From contig DCQM01000175.1 in the NCBI GenBank assembly GCA_002323895.1, forward strand, positions 1 through 7,397: DNA of 7,397 bases. The letters are read 5' to 3'. Origin of the DNA: Akkermansiaceae bacterium UBA1518 (GTDB taxonomy: Bacteria; Verrucomicrobiota; Verrucomicrobiia; Verrucomicrobiales; Akkermansiaceae). The notes under the pieces are model-generated. The model was given only the letters and a program-made list of their open reading frames with translations, did no database searches and was not told the origin of the DNA. The translations under genes and the position numbers were made by a program. Positions 1-6,679 of this stretch are shown piece after piece (positions within the stretch are counted from its first letter, which is position 1; every line of letters starts with the position of its first letter).

Positions 1-564
1 CCGGCCTTTGGCGTCGTTCTCACAGAAATAAATGGTGATGCACAACCTGACCTGGTGATCGCTCAAAACTTTTTCTCACCACAGCGGGAAGTTGGCAGAA
101 TGTCTGGAAGTTCTGGCGCATCTATTTTGAGCGCCCTAGGAGATGGGACATTCGAAGTCCACGACACCTATGATACTGGTGTGATCCTCACCGGCGATAC
201 GAAAGGCGTTACGGTCAACGAGTTCAATGGAGATGGAATTCCCGATCTTTCATTCACTGTAAACAATGGCTCTGTAAGCACCTTCCTCAACACAAGCCGG
301 AAAAAGTTTGTTGCAGTCCGGATTAAGGGACGAAAAGGAAATTTACGTGCGGTAGGCGCGATCCTAAAGTTTTCAAGTAAGAATGGCACGACTCAAACTG
401 TCGAAATCACGGGAGGTGGAAGCTACCTCTCACAATCTGGCAACACCCAATTCTTTGGTTTAGGAGACGATTTATCCGGCCAACTTTCGATCGTTTGGCC
501 CGATGGTAAAAAGTTTGTTCTGAACGACGTGAAACAGGGATTGGTTGATCTTATGTGGAACTAG
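1..564 (+). CDS. FG-GAP repeat / ASPIC-UnbV domain protein, 3' end only
   Basis: The reading frame is open from the first base, so the gene starts upstream; 187 residues and the TAG stop are visible. Two FG-GAP/VCBS-like calcium-binding loops are seen: EINGDAQPDL at about residues 9-18 and EFNGDGIPDL at about 74-83. These are the Asx-x-Asx-Gly signature of integrin-type beta-propeller blades. From about residue 104 to the end it matches an ASPIC/UnbV domain: VRIKGRKGN, then AVGA, GGGSYLSQS, FGLG and VWPDGK. That order (propeller, then C-terminal ASPIC/UnbV) is typical of large secreted CRTAC1-like proteins, which are abundant in Planctomycetes, Verrucomicrobia and Bacteroidetes. Their molecular function is mostly unknown; surface adhesion or carbohydrate binding is the usual guess. 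A GTG at 55 is an internal codon, not the start, because conserved FG-GAP sequence lies before it. Signal peptide and most of the propeller are outside the window. Family call is firm; role is not. Confidence 0.88.
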   Translation, partial: PAFGVVLTEINGDAQPDLVIAQNFFSPQREVGRMSGSSGASILSALGDGTFEVHDTYDTGVILTGDTKGVTVNEFNGDGIPDLSFTVNNGSVSTFLNTSRKKFVAVRIKGRKGNLRAVGAILKFSSKNGTTQTVEITGGGSYLSQSGNTQFFGLGDDLSGQLSIVWPDGKKFVLNDVKQGLVDLMWN

Positions 565-603
565 ACAAGGATTCCTTCAATTTGAGACTCCTTCGCTAGT
601 TCC
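557..603 (+). terminator. candidate terminator stem-loop at the end of the ASPIC/UnbV gene
   Basis: GGAACTAG (557-564, containing the TAG stop) is perfectly complementary to CTAGTTCC (596-603). After a 2x2 internal mismatch the stem continues with AAGGA (567-571) against TCCTT (589-593), then TC/GA after one mismatch. The loop is about 11 bases. This is the strongest inverted repeat I found in the gene-free regions and it sits exactly at the gene end. There is no proper T-run after it, only CCTTAGG, so it is not a classical intrinsic terminator. It could instead be a 3' stabilising structure or chance. Confidence 0.4.
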
Positions 604-876
604 TTAGGCCAAGAAATCCCGATAGTCAGTCACCTTCGTAAAATGAGCGCCTTGCCTGAAAGTGGAGCAGGGCCCGCGTGGAGGGGGGACTTCTTTTTTG
701 CAGACACTGACAAAATCAGCCGATCGTAACTAATAAGGCGAGCAGACCAAGCGACCGTTAGCTTAATCCAGTTTTAGAGGAACAGAAGGAAGTCACTCAG
801 AACGAAGCTAGGATTTAGAACTTGAGGTCGCAACTTGGCGAAAAATCCGTTAAAGCCGCCTCACAACGAATTTATC
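565..876. other. gene-free stretch between the ASPIC/UnbV gene and the S9 peptidase gene
   Basis: No convincing coding region lies here and I see no tRNA, riboswitch or repeat family. It holds the right half of the stem-loop described at 557-603, a G6 run at 683-688, a T6 run at 694-699, a weak stem (649-655 with 667-673, one G-T pair) and a weak promoter-like pair (707-734). The frame of the downstream peptidase is open from a TTG at 835, so 835-876 could be coding if that start is used. GAGGT at 824-828 stands about 6 bases before this TTG, whereas the ATG at 877 has no Shine-Dalgarno sequence. Confidence 0.6.
707..734 (+). promoter_or_regulatory. weak sigma70-like promoter candidate upstream of the S9 peptidase gene
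   Basis: CTGACA (707-712) matches TTGACA at five of six bases, and ACTAAT (729-734) matches TATAAT at four of six, with a 16-base spacer. It is the best pair I can find by eye in the gap before the operon. It would leave a leader of roughly 135 bases before the ATG at 877. Such matches occur often by chance and promoter consensus in this lineage is uncertain. Confidence 0.2.
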
Positions 877-3800
877 ATGCGGTCATCACTTGCCCTCCTC
901 TTCACTTTCGCTCTCCTTCCGATTTCTGGTTTCGCCGAGGAACCAAAAAAAGGGGATCCTCCTAAAAAAGAGACCTCCAAGAAAAAGAGAAACGAAAAAT
1001 CCCCTGTTAAACCCGCCGACTACGCCCAGTGGGAGCGGCTTGATCCGGGAAATCGCCAATTTTCTCCAAACGGAAAATGGTTGATCTACGGAGTCACCCG
1101 AGTTGATGAAGAGAGGACCTTGCGACTTCATCGCCTTACGGGAAAAAAAATGCCCGAGGTGGAGAGATTTCAACATGGTACGCGCCCTGTCTTTTCGAAT
1201 GACAGTGCATGGCTTGCCGTCACTATCGGCAAATCACCAGCAGAGGCCAAAAAAGAATCGAAAGAAAAATTACCAGGTGCGACCACCCATCTCCGAAATC
1301 TCGCCAGTAAAGAGACCACCATATTCAAAAATGTAAGTGCCTTCCACTTCAGTGACGACAGCCGCTTTGCCGCGATTGAAGTCAACGGAAAATCGCCTGG
1401 AAAAGCCCTTATCGTCCGTAATCTCTCCAACAAAACCAACACCACCTTCGGCAATGTCACCCAACATGCCTGGAGCGATCAAGGTTCTCACCTAGCGATG
1501 GTCGTCGATTCCCCTAGCATCAGCAATTCTCTTCAAGTCTTCTCGCCCAAGACAGGAATGCTGCGCACGCTCGAATCAAGTGACCTGGAATACAAATCTC
1601 TCCAATGGCGCAAAGACTCGCTTGATCTCGCCGTGATGCTCGAAAAGGCACACGCCGAAAAAGAAGATGTTTCACATACTCTCATTGCATGGAAGGGGGC
1701 CGCTCAAAAGAAACCTAAAAAGCACGTCTATGATCACTCCCAAGACAAAAATTTTTCAGCAGAAATGTTTCTTCCCGCCGGCAAAATCAGCTGGTCAGAG
1801 GATGGCACGGCGGTTTACTGCGATTTGAAAAAGTGGGAGAATAAACCAAAAGCACCAAAGCCCAAAGCGGGTGAAGCACCGAAGAAAGAAGAAGGAGAAA
1901 AGGAGGACCCTAAAAAAGAATCGCAGCCTAAAAAAGAAGAAGAAACTAAAGAAGAGAAAGCTCCTGAAAAAAAGCCACAGAAAGAAGAAGGAACCAAAGG
2001 AAAAACGCTCCGTGACACCCTCCAGGAGAAATCAAACGTCGAAGTCTGGCACACCAAGGACACTGAAATCATGCCCCTGCAAAAGAAGCAGGCTTCGTCC
2101 CAAAAAAACCCAAGCCGAAAAGCAATCTGGTGGCTAGGTGAAGAATCAATTGTGCAACTTGGCAACGAGTTAACCGAAAAAATCGGGAGCACCCGAGAAG
2201 GAAATCGAGCGATTGGCATCGACCGCACTCCTCACAAAGAAACCGCGATGTTCGGGCCTCGTCTGCAAGACGTTTACAAAATCGATACCAAAACTGGGGA
2301 GCGGAAGAAAATTCTCGAAGGCCTCAAATATGTCCTATCAACAAGCCCAGACGGTCAGACCCTTCTCTACATGCGTAACGGGAAACTTTGGGCTTATGAC
2401 CTCGAAACGAACCAAGACACGCACCTCGGTAAAGATCTTGATATCAAATTCTCCGACGAAGAAGACGACACTCTCGCGATTGAAAAACGTCCATATGGTC
2501 AGGGAATCTGGCTCAAGGATTCTTCGGCCTTCTTAATGTATGATCGCTATGACCTCTGGCTCATCTCCCCAAATGGCTCGTCCATTACCAAAATGACTAA
2601 TGGTCGCAAAGATCGTATCCGCCATCGCCTCTCACAAGCTAACTTCTTAAAAGACAACGATGGTTTACTTGAGCCTGATCAACCACTCTATCTCGCTCTC
2701 TATGGTGATCGCACCAAGAAGTCAGGATACGGAAAACTAGAAGCCATTCGCTCCAAGAAACCCGTTGAGGTCTTAGTTTGGGAAGACAAAATGATTAGCT
2801 CACTCACGCGTGCTAAAAATGCCGATCGTTACCTTTTTAGTATCGAAAGCGGCAATGATTCCCCAGACATTTACGTCTCAGGCCCAAATCTTGCCCGGCG
2901 AAAACAGATCTCTAAGACCAACTTATTCCAAAAACAGTACTATTGGGGACGCACCGAATTAATCGACTTCGAAAACAAGAATGGAGTCAAACTCCAAGGA
3001 TCTCTCCGCTACCCAGCCAACTACCGTGCGGGGAAGAAATACCCCATGGTCGTTTACATTTATGAGAAACGATCCCAAGGACTCCATCGCTACGAAGTTC
3101 CAAGTGAAAAGCACCCCTACAATCCCGCCGTCTTCTCCGCCGAGGGATACTTCGTCTTCCAACCCGACATCGTTTACCGTCCTCAGGAGCCCGGGATCTC
3201 AGCTCTTGAGTGTGTCGTCCCGGCAGTCGAACAAGTCCTCAAAACCGGTATGGTGGACAAAGAAAAAGTTGGTTTGGTCGGCCACTCATGGGGCGCTTAC
3301 CAAACCGCTTTTATCGTAACTCGAAGCGATCTCTTTGCCGCGGGCGTGGCAGGTGCTCCTCTCACCAATATGATGAGTATGTCGGTCAGCGTGTATTGGA
3401 ATTCTGGTCAAACCAATGCCGCTATTTTCACACAATCACAAGGCCGCATGGATAAACCTTTTTGGCAAGACCCTGAGAACTATATTCGCAATTCCCCGAT
3501 CCACGGACTTGATCAATTAAATACCCCACTTCTCATCGCGTTCGGTGATAAGGATGGGGCCGTCGACTGGGGCCAGGGAGTCCAAATGTATAATGCGGCT
3601 CGCTGGGCTGGAAAAGAAAACCTCGTCATGCTTGTCTACCCAGGCGAAAATCACAGTCTGCGAAAAGAAGAAAATATGGTCGACTACCACTATCGTGTTC
3701 GCGAGTGGTTCGACACCCATGTGAAAGGTCGTGAGGCCCCAAAGTGGATCACCGAAGGAAAATCATTCCTCGAAAGACAAAGAGAACAAGAAGACCAGAA

Positions 3801-3900
3801 AGACAAACCTCAGTCGAAAGCCGAAGCGACCCCCAAACCAACGAACGAAGAGACTCCAAAAAAAAGAAAGGCTTCCAGTTCAAAACAAAAAACGAAGTAA
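877..3900 (+). CDS. secreted S9-family (prolyl oligopeptidase-like) serine peptidase
   Basis: Predicted exported serine peptidase of 1007 residues. From ATG 877 it has a clear signal peptide: M-R, hydrophobic core at residues 5-17 and likely cleavage after GFA (residue 20). A long N-terminal region (about 45-690) carries WD40/PD40-like strands such as FSPNGKWLIYG, fitting the gating beta-propeller of S9 enzymes. The C-terminal alpha/beta-hydrolase domain (about 700-945) has the nucleophile motif GHSWGAY (Ser804), the acid motif GDKD (Asp893) and ENHS (His926), so the triad looks complete. S9 enzymes cleave peptides, often after proline; exact specificity is unknown here. Three Lys/Glu/Pro-rich, probably disordered stretches are present: after the signal peptide (about 21-45), inside the propeller (323-376) and at the C-terminus (966-1007). 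They make it longer than usual 650-800-residue relatives. A TTG at 835, preceded by GAGGT, is an alternative start adding 14 residues. I prefer ATG because it begins a standard signal peptide. The SDR gene starts two bases after its stop, so both are probably co-transcribed. Confidence 0.9.
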   Translation: MRSSLALLFTFALLPISGFAEEPKKGDPPKKETSKKKRNEKSPVKPADYAQWERLDPGNRQFSPNGKWLIYGVTRVDEERTLRLHRLTGKKMPEVERFQHGTRPVFSNDSAWLAVTIGKSPAEAKKESKEKLPGATTHLRNLASKETTIFKNVSAFHFSDDSRFAAIEVNGKSPGKALIVRNLSNKTNTTFGNVTQHAWSDQGSHLAMVVDSPSISNSLQVFSPKTGMLRTLESSDLEYKSLQWRKDSLDLAVMLEKAHAEKEDVSHTLIAWKGAAQKKPKKHVYDHSQDKNFSAEMFLPAGKISWSEDGTAVYCDLKKWENKPKAPKPKAGEAPKKEEGEKEDPKKESQPKKEEETKEEKAPEKKPQKEEGTKGKTLRDTLQEKSNVEVWHTKDTEIMPLQKKQASSQKNPSRKAIWWLGEESIVQLGNELTEKIGSTREGNRAIGIDRTPHKETAMFGPRLQDVYKIDTKTGERKKILEGLKYVLSTSPDGQTLLYMRNGKLWAYDLETNQDTHLGKDLDIKFSDEEDDTLAIEKRPYGQGIWLKDSSAFLMYDRYDLWLISPNGSSITKMTNGRKDRIRHRLSQANFLKDNDGLLEPDQPLYLALYGDRTKKSGYGKLEAIRSKKPVEVLVWEDKMISSLTRAKNADRYLFSIESGNDSPDIYVSGPNLARRKQISKTNLFQKQYYWGRTELIDFENKNGVKLQGSLRYPANYRAGKKYPMVVYIYEKRSQGLHRYEVPSEKHPYNPAVFSAEGYFVFQPDIVYRPQEPGISALECVVPAVEQVLKTGMVDKEKVGLVGHSWGAYQTAFIVTRSDLFAAGVAGAPLTNMMSMSVSVYWNSGQTNAAIFTQSQGRMDKPFWQDPENYIRNSPIHGLDQLNTPLLIAFGDKDGAVDWGQGVQMYNAARWAGKENLVMLVYPGENHSLRKEENMVDYHYRVREWFDTHVKGREAPKWITEGKSFLERQREQEDQKDKPQSKAEATPKPTNEETPKKRKASSSKQKTK
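1840..2004 (+). repeat. purine-rich low-complexity tract coding a Lys/Glu-rich insert
   Basis: Within the peptidase gene the + strand is almost all A and G here, coding alternating Lys, Glu and Pro (residues about 323-376). A 12-base unit, CCTAAAAAAGAA, occurs at 1909-1920 and again at 1927-1938, an 18-base period encoding PKKE twice. The tract looks like a repeat-expanded linker between propeller blades. Reading frame is kept throughout. Confidence 0.75.
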
Positions 3901-3902
3901 TT

Positions 3903-4682
3903 ATGAGACTTCAAAACCAAATCATCCTCATTACTGGCAGCACCACCGGGATCGGCGCCGCGATGGCTCGCCTTTTTGTGAAGGAAGGAGCCAAGGTCAT
4001 TCTCCACGGACGTAATATCAAACGAGCCAATGCCCTCCGAGGCGAACTTGGACCTGAAAACTCGGCCTTTGTGCAAGGTGATCTTCAAGATCCTGAAGGT
4101 CCGGCGCAAATCGCCAGAGAAGCTCTCAGCTGCTTCGGCAAAATCGATTGCCTCGTTAACAACGCGGCCTTTACGACGCGCGGGCATTTACAAGATACCG
4201 ATGTCGTCTTTTTCGACCGCATCATCGCGGTCAACCTACGAGCGCCTATCCAACTCATTCGTCATCTCTTCCCCGCTCTTAAAAAAAGCGAGGGATGTGT
4301 CGTCAATATCGGCAGCGTCCTCGCTCACTGCGGACAAGCCAACATGCTTGCCTACTCGGTCAGCAAAGGGGGGCTCATGACCATGACCCGTAATCTCGCC
4401 GATTCCCACGGGACCGATAAAGTTCGTTTTAATCAACTTAATGTGGGTTGGACCCTCACCGACAACGAATACCAGGTCAAACTTGACGACGGTCTCGCCG
4501 AAGACTGGCCTGAAACCCTTCCCGAATATGCTGCGCCATCCGGCCGCATCCTCGCACCTGAGGAAATCGCCGAAGCCGCAGTTTACTGGGCTTCAAAAGC
4601 AAGCCGACCCATTACCGGCAGCGTCCTTGAGCTTGAGCAATACCCACTTATTGGCCGCTACACCAATCACGAAGATAAGTAA
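3903..4682 (+). CDS. SDR-family NAD(P)-dependent oxidoreductase
   Basis: Classical short-chain dehydrogenase/reductase of 259 residues, the usual family length, cytoplasmic. The Rossmann nucleotide motif is TGSTTGIG (11-18). HGRN after beta-strand 2 (Arg37) suggests a preference for NADP(H). The structural NNAA motif is at 86-89, and the catalytic tetrad is Asn111, Ser138, Tyr151 and Lys155 (YSVSK). Two family positions are unusual: after strand 6 the common PG is replaced by NVGWT (180-184), and the C-terminal end reads TGSVLELEQYPLIGR (238 onward) where many SDRs have a V-DGG ending. I chose ATG 3903 because it begins directly at the first Rossmann strand; the frame is open further upstream, but that overlaps the peptidase's Lys-rich tail. 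It follows the peptidase stop by two bases and precedes a sugar-acid dehydratase gene. An inferred role is therefore oxidation of a sugar (or of a deoxy-keto-aldonate) in the same pathway. The substrate cannot be read from the sequence. Confidence 0.93.
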   Translation: MRLQNQIILITGSTTGIGAAMARLFVKEGAKVILHGRNIKRANALRGELGPENSAFVQGDLQDPEGPAQIAREALSCFGKIDCLVNNAAFTTRGHLQDTDVVFFDRIIAVNLRAPIQLIRHLFPALKKSEGCVVNIGSVLAHCGQANMLAYSVSKGGLMTMTRNLADSHGTDKVRFNQLNVGWTLTDNEYQVKLDDGLAEDWPETLPEYAAPSGRILAPEEIAEAAVYWASKASRPITGSVLELEQYPLIGRYTNHEDK

Positions 4683-4685
4683 CAT

Positions 4686-4691
4686 TATAAT
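4686..4691 (+). promoter_or_regulatory. perfect -10-like hexamer in the gap before the dehydratase gene
   Basis: TATAAT lies four bases after the SDR stop, in the 68-base AT-rich gap. No good -35 hexamer is found 16-18 bases upstream (sequence there is CCAATC-like). It could be an internal promoter for the dehydratase and sulfatase genes, with a leader of about 50 bases. It could equally be chance in an AT-rich spacer. The same gap shows no terminator-like hairpin longer than five base pairs. Confidence 0.25.
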
Positions 4692-4750
4692 TACTTTAAA
4701 GACTCTGCCACTTTACTCATCTGCGTGGATTTCACATCTTATAAATCTCA

Positions 4751-6679
4751 ATGTCCCGTTCTCTCATCTTCGACTCCGGCCTCGAGGAAATCTATACCCT
4801 CAAAACTAAAGCTCCTGGACCATCGGGAACTCTTCCGTTTCTTCCCGAAAAACTAGCCAGCGAACCTTCAGGTCACCTCTTTGGCTGGACTCAGAATGTC
4901 GGGATGGGCTGGTCCTCAGAAGACGTTTCAGGTCGCGACTATCTCATTCTCTCCACCCAAGGTGGAATTCGTCGTGAGGACGGCACTCCCGTCGCCCTTG
5001 GCTATCACACCGGTCATTTCGAAGTTGGTCTTCTGATGGAGGAAGCAGCGAAAACGATCACTGCCGCCAAAGGCGTTCCATTTGCCGGCTTCGTCTCTGA
5101 CCCTTGCGATGGAAGAACTCAGGGAACCGACGGTATGATGGATTCCCTTCCTTATCGCAATGATGCCTCGATGGTGTTCCGCCGTCTGATTCGCTCTCAC
5201 CCAACCCGCAAAGGTGTCGTCGGAGTAGCCACTTGTGACAAAGGCCTCCCCGCCATGTTGATGGCGCTCGCTGCAACCCAGTCACTCCCTACCATTCTTG
5301 TTCCAGGTGGCGTATCATTGCTAAGCGAGGAGACAGATGAAGACCTTGGCCGAATCCAAACCATCGGTGCTCGTTATTCTCAAGGCGAGATCTCTCTCGA
5401 CTACGCAGCTCACGCGGCCTGCCGGTCTTGCGGTTCCCCTGGTGGTGGGTGTCAATTTCTCGGGACCGCTGCGACTGCTCAAGTGGTTGCTGAGGCACTC
5501 GGCCTTTCTCTTCCCCATTCCGCCCTCGCACCATCCGGAACCGAGATCTGGAAAGACATGGGACGACGATCTGCTCTTGCGATGCTCGATCTAGAGAAGA
5601 GTGGCCTTACGACCGCCGATATCCTTTCTGAAAAATCGCTCGAAAACGCCCTTGCCCTCCACTGCGCCTTTGGAGGCTCCACCAACCTCATCATGCACCT
5701 CCCAGCCATTGCCCATCAGGCTGGGTTAAGGCGTCCCAAGGTCGATGACTGGCGTCGTTTTAATGCTGAAATTCCACGCCTCGTCGACGCCCTTCCGAAC
5801 GGCCCACAACACTTCGCAACCGTCCAGGTCTTCCTTGCTGGCGGAGTCCCCGAGGTGATGCTTCACCTTCGTGAAATGGGAAAACTTCATCTTGATGCCA
5901 TGACTGTCACCGGACAAACCGTTGGCGAAAACCTAGATTGGTGGGAAAATTCCGAACGCCGAATTCGTCTCAAGGAAAAGCTCACACAACTTGACAGCAT
6001 AGATCCTGATGACGTCATCCAATCCCCGACCCGAGCCCGCGAAAATGGGCTCACCTCTACCGTCACTTTTCCTCAAGGGAATCTTGCACCCGAAGGTTCA
6101 CTTATCAAATCCACGGCCATAGATCCCTCGCTCATTGATGACCGAGGAATCTATCTTCATGAAGGTCCGGCCCGTGTTTTCACCTCTGAACCAGATGCAA
6201 TCGCCGCTGTTAAATCAAGCGGTGATGACCGCATTCGTAAAGGTGACGTCATTGTCCTCATCGGATACGGCCCCATCGGTTGTGGTATGCCAGAAACGGC
6301 ACAACTCACGATCGCTCTCAAGCATCTTTCATGGGGTAAAGAGGTCGCTCTCATCACAGACGGCCGATTCTCCGGTGTCTCAACTGGAGCCTGTATCGGG
6401 CACATTTCCCCGGAAGCTTGGTCTGGCGGCCCGATCGGCAAACTCTGTGATGGTGATCCTGTTCGCATTAAAATTAACTGTCACAATATGACTGGTTCTG
6501 TTGATTACACTGGCACTGAAAACATCACTTCTCGTAATCTCAATCCTGCTCTTGAACCCAACTTAGATGTTCCTGATGACACTCGGCTCTGGGCTGCCCT
6601 TCAGGATGTCAGCGGTGGCTCTTGGGGTGGCTGCGTTTACGATGTCGACGCCATCATCTCAAAACTGAAAAACTCATGA
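4751..6679 (+). CDS. yjhG: YjhG/YagF-type sugar-acid (D-xylonate-like) dehydratase, IlvD/Edd family
   Basis: Protein of 642 residues, very similar along its whole length, from memory, to Escherichia coli YjhG/YagF (about 655 residues). Members dehydrate aldonates such as D-xylonate to 2-keto-3-deoxy-aldonates with an iron-sulfur cluster and Mg2+. Shared blocks include IYTLKTKAPGPSG (14-26), NVGMGWS (49-55), SDPCDGRTQGTDGM (116-129), SLPYRNDASMV (132-142), CDKGLPA (162-168), GGGCQFLGTA (231-240), SALAPSG (257-263), FGGSTNL (307-313), AGGVPEVMLHLR (363-374), APEGSLIKSTAIDPS (446-460) and TDGRFSGVSTGACIGH (536-551). Likely cluster ligands are Cys119 or another cysteine plus Cys162 and Cys234. 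Asp120 and Asp163 are probable Mg2+ ligands, Lys164 is in the position carbamylated in IlvD, and Ser541 is the likely catalytic base by family analogy. ATG 4751 is chosen because the N-terminus aligns with YjhG at residue 1; no Shine-Dalgarno is visible. Its TGA overlaps the sulfatase ATG. The symbol marks family membership; D-xylonate versus fuconate, galactonate or another aldonate is undecided. Confidence 0.93.
   Translation: MSRSLIFDSGLEEIYTLKTKAPGPSGTLPFLPEKLASEPSGHLFGWTQNVGMGWSSEDVSGRDYLILSTQGGIRREDGTPVALGYHTGHFEVGLLMEEAAKTITAAKGVPFAGFVSDPCDGRTQGTDGMMDSLPYRNDASMVFRRLIRSHPTRKGVVGVATCDKGLPAMLMALAATQSLPTILVPGGVSLLSEETDEDLGRIQTIGARYSQGEISLDYAAHAACRSCGSPGGGCQFLGTAATAQVVAEALGLSLPHSALAPSGTEIWKDMGRRSALAMLDLEKSGLTTADILSEKSLENALALHCAFGGSTNLIMHLPAIAHQAGLRRPKVDDWRRFNAEIPRLVDALPNGPQHFATVQVFLAGGVPEVMLHLREMGKLHLDAMTVTGQTVGENLDWWENSERRIRLKEKLTQLDSIDPDDVIQSPTRARENGLTSTVTFPQGNLAPEGSLIKSTAIDPSLIDDRGIYLHEGPARVFTSEPDAIAAVKSSGDDRIRKGDVIVLIGYGPIGCGMPETAQLTIALKHLSWGKEVALITDGRFSGVSTGACIGHISPEAWSGGPIGKLCDGDPVRIKINCHNMTGSVDYTGTENITSRNLNPALEPNLDVPDDTRLWAALQDVSGGSWGGCVYDVDAIISKLKNS

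Noticed and set aside
649..699. Stem GCCTTGC/GCAGGGC (649-673) followed by a T6 run as an intrinsic terminator
   Set aside because: The stem is only 7 bp with a G-T pair and an 11-base loop, and the T-run starts 20 bases after it, too far for an intrinsic terminator.
756..812. Inverted repeat TAGCTT ... AAGCTA upstream of the peptidase as an operator or attenuator
   Set aside because: Only six bases with a loop of about 40 bases, which is expected by chance.
1143..1150. A8 run in the peptidase gene as a frameshift site or sequencing error
   Set aside because: The frame continues with clear peptidase sequence on both sides and alternative frames close soon after, so nothing suggests a shift.
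1815..2228. 137-codon open frame on the minus strand, Ser/Phe-rich
   Set aside because: It is the mirror image of the Lys/Glu-rich purine tract of the peptidase gene; such tracts give long open antisense frames without selection. No domain is recognisable.
3744..3902. Upstream extension of the SDR reading frame by 53 codons
   Set aside because: The extension overlaps the peptidase tail, is Lys/Arg-rich with no SDR character, and the Rossmann strand begins right at ATG 3903.
4236..4436. Minus-strand and alternate-frame open frames over the SDR, dehydratase and sulfatase genes
   Set aside because: They overlap well-supported genes entirely, have no recognisable domains and no independent start signals.
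4751..6679. Dihydroxy-acid dehydratase IlvD of branched-chain amino acid synthesis, or phosphogluconate dehydratase Edd
   Set aside because: The length (642), the N-terminal IYTLKTKAPGPSG and NVGMGWS blocks and the SLPYRNDASM block are those of YjhG/YagF; neighbours are not amino acid genes.
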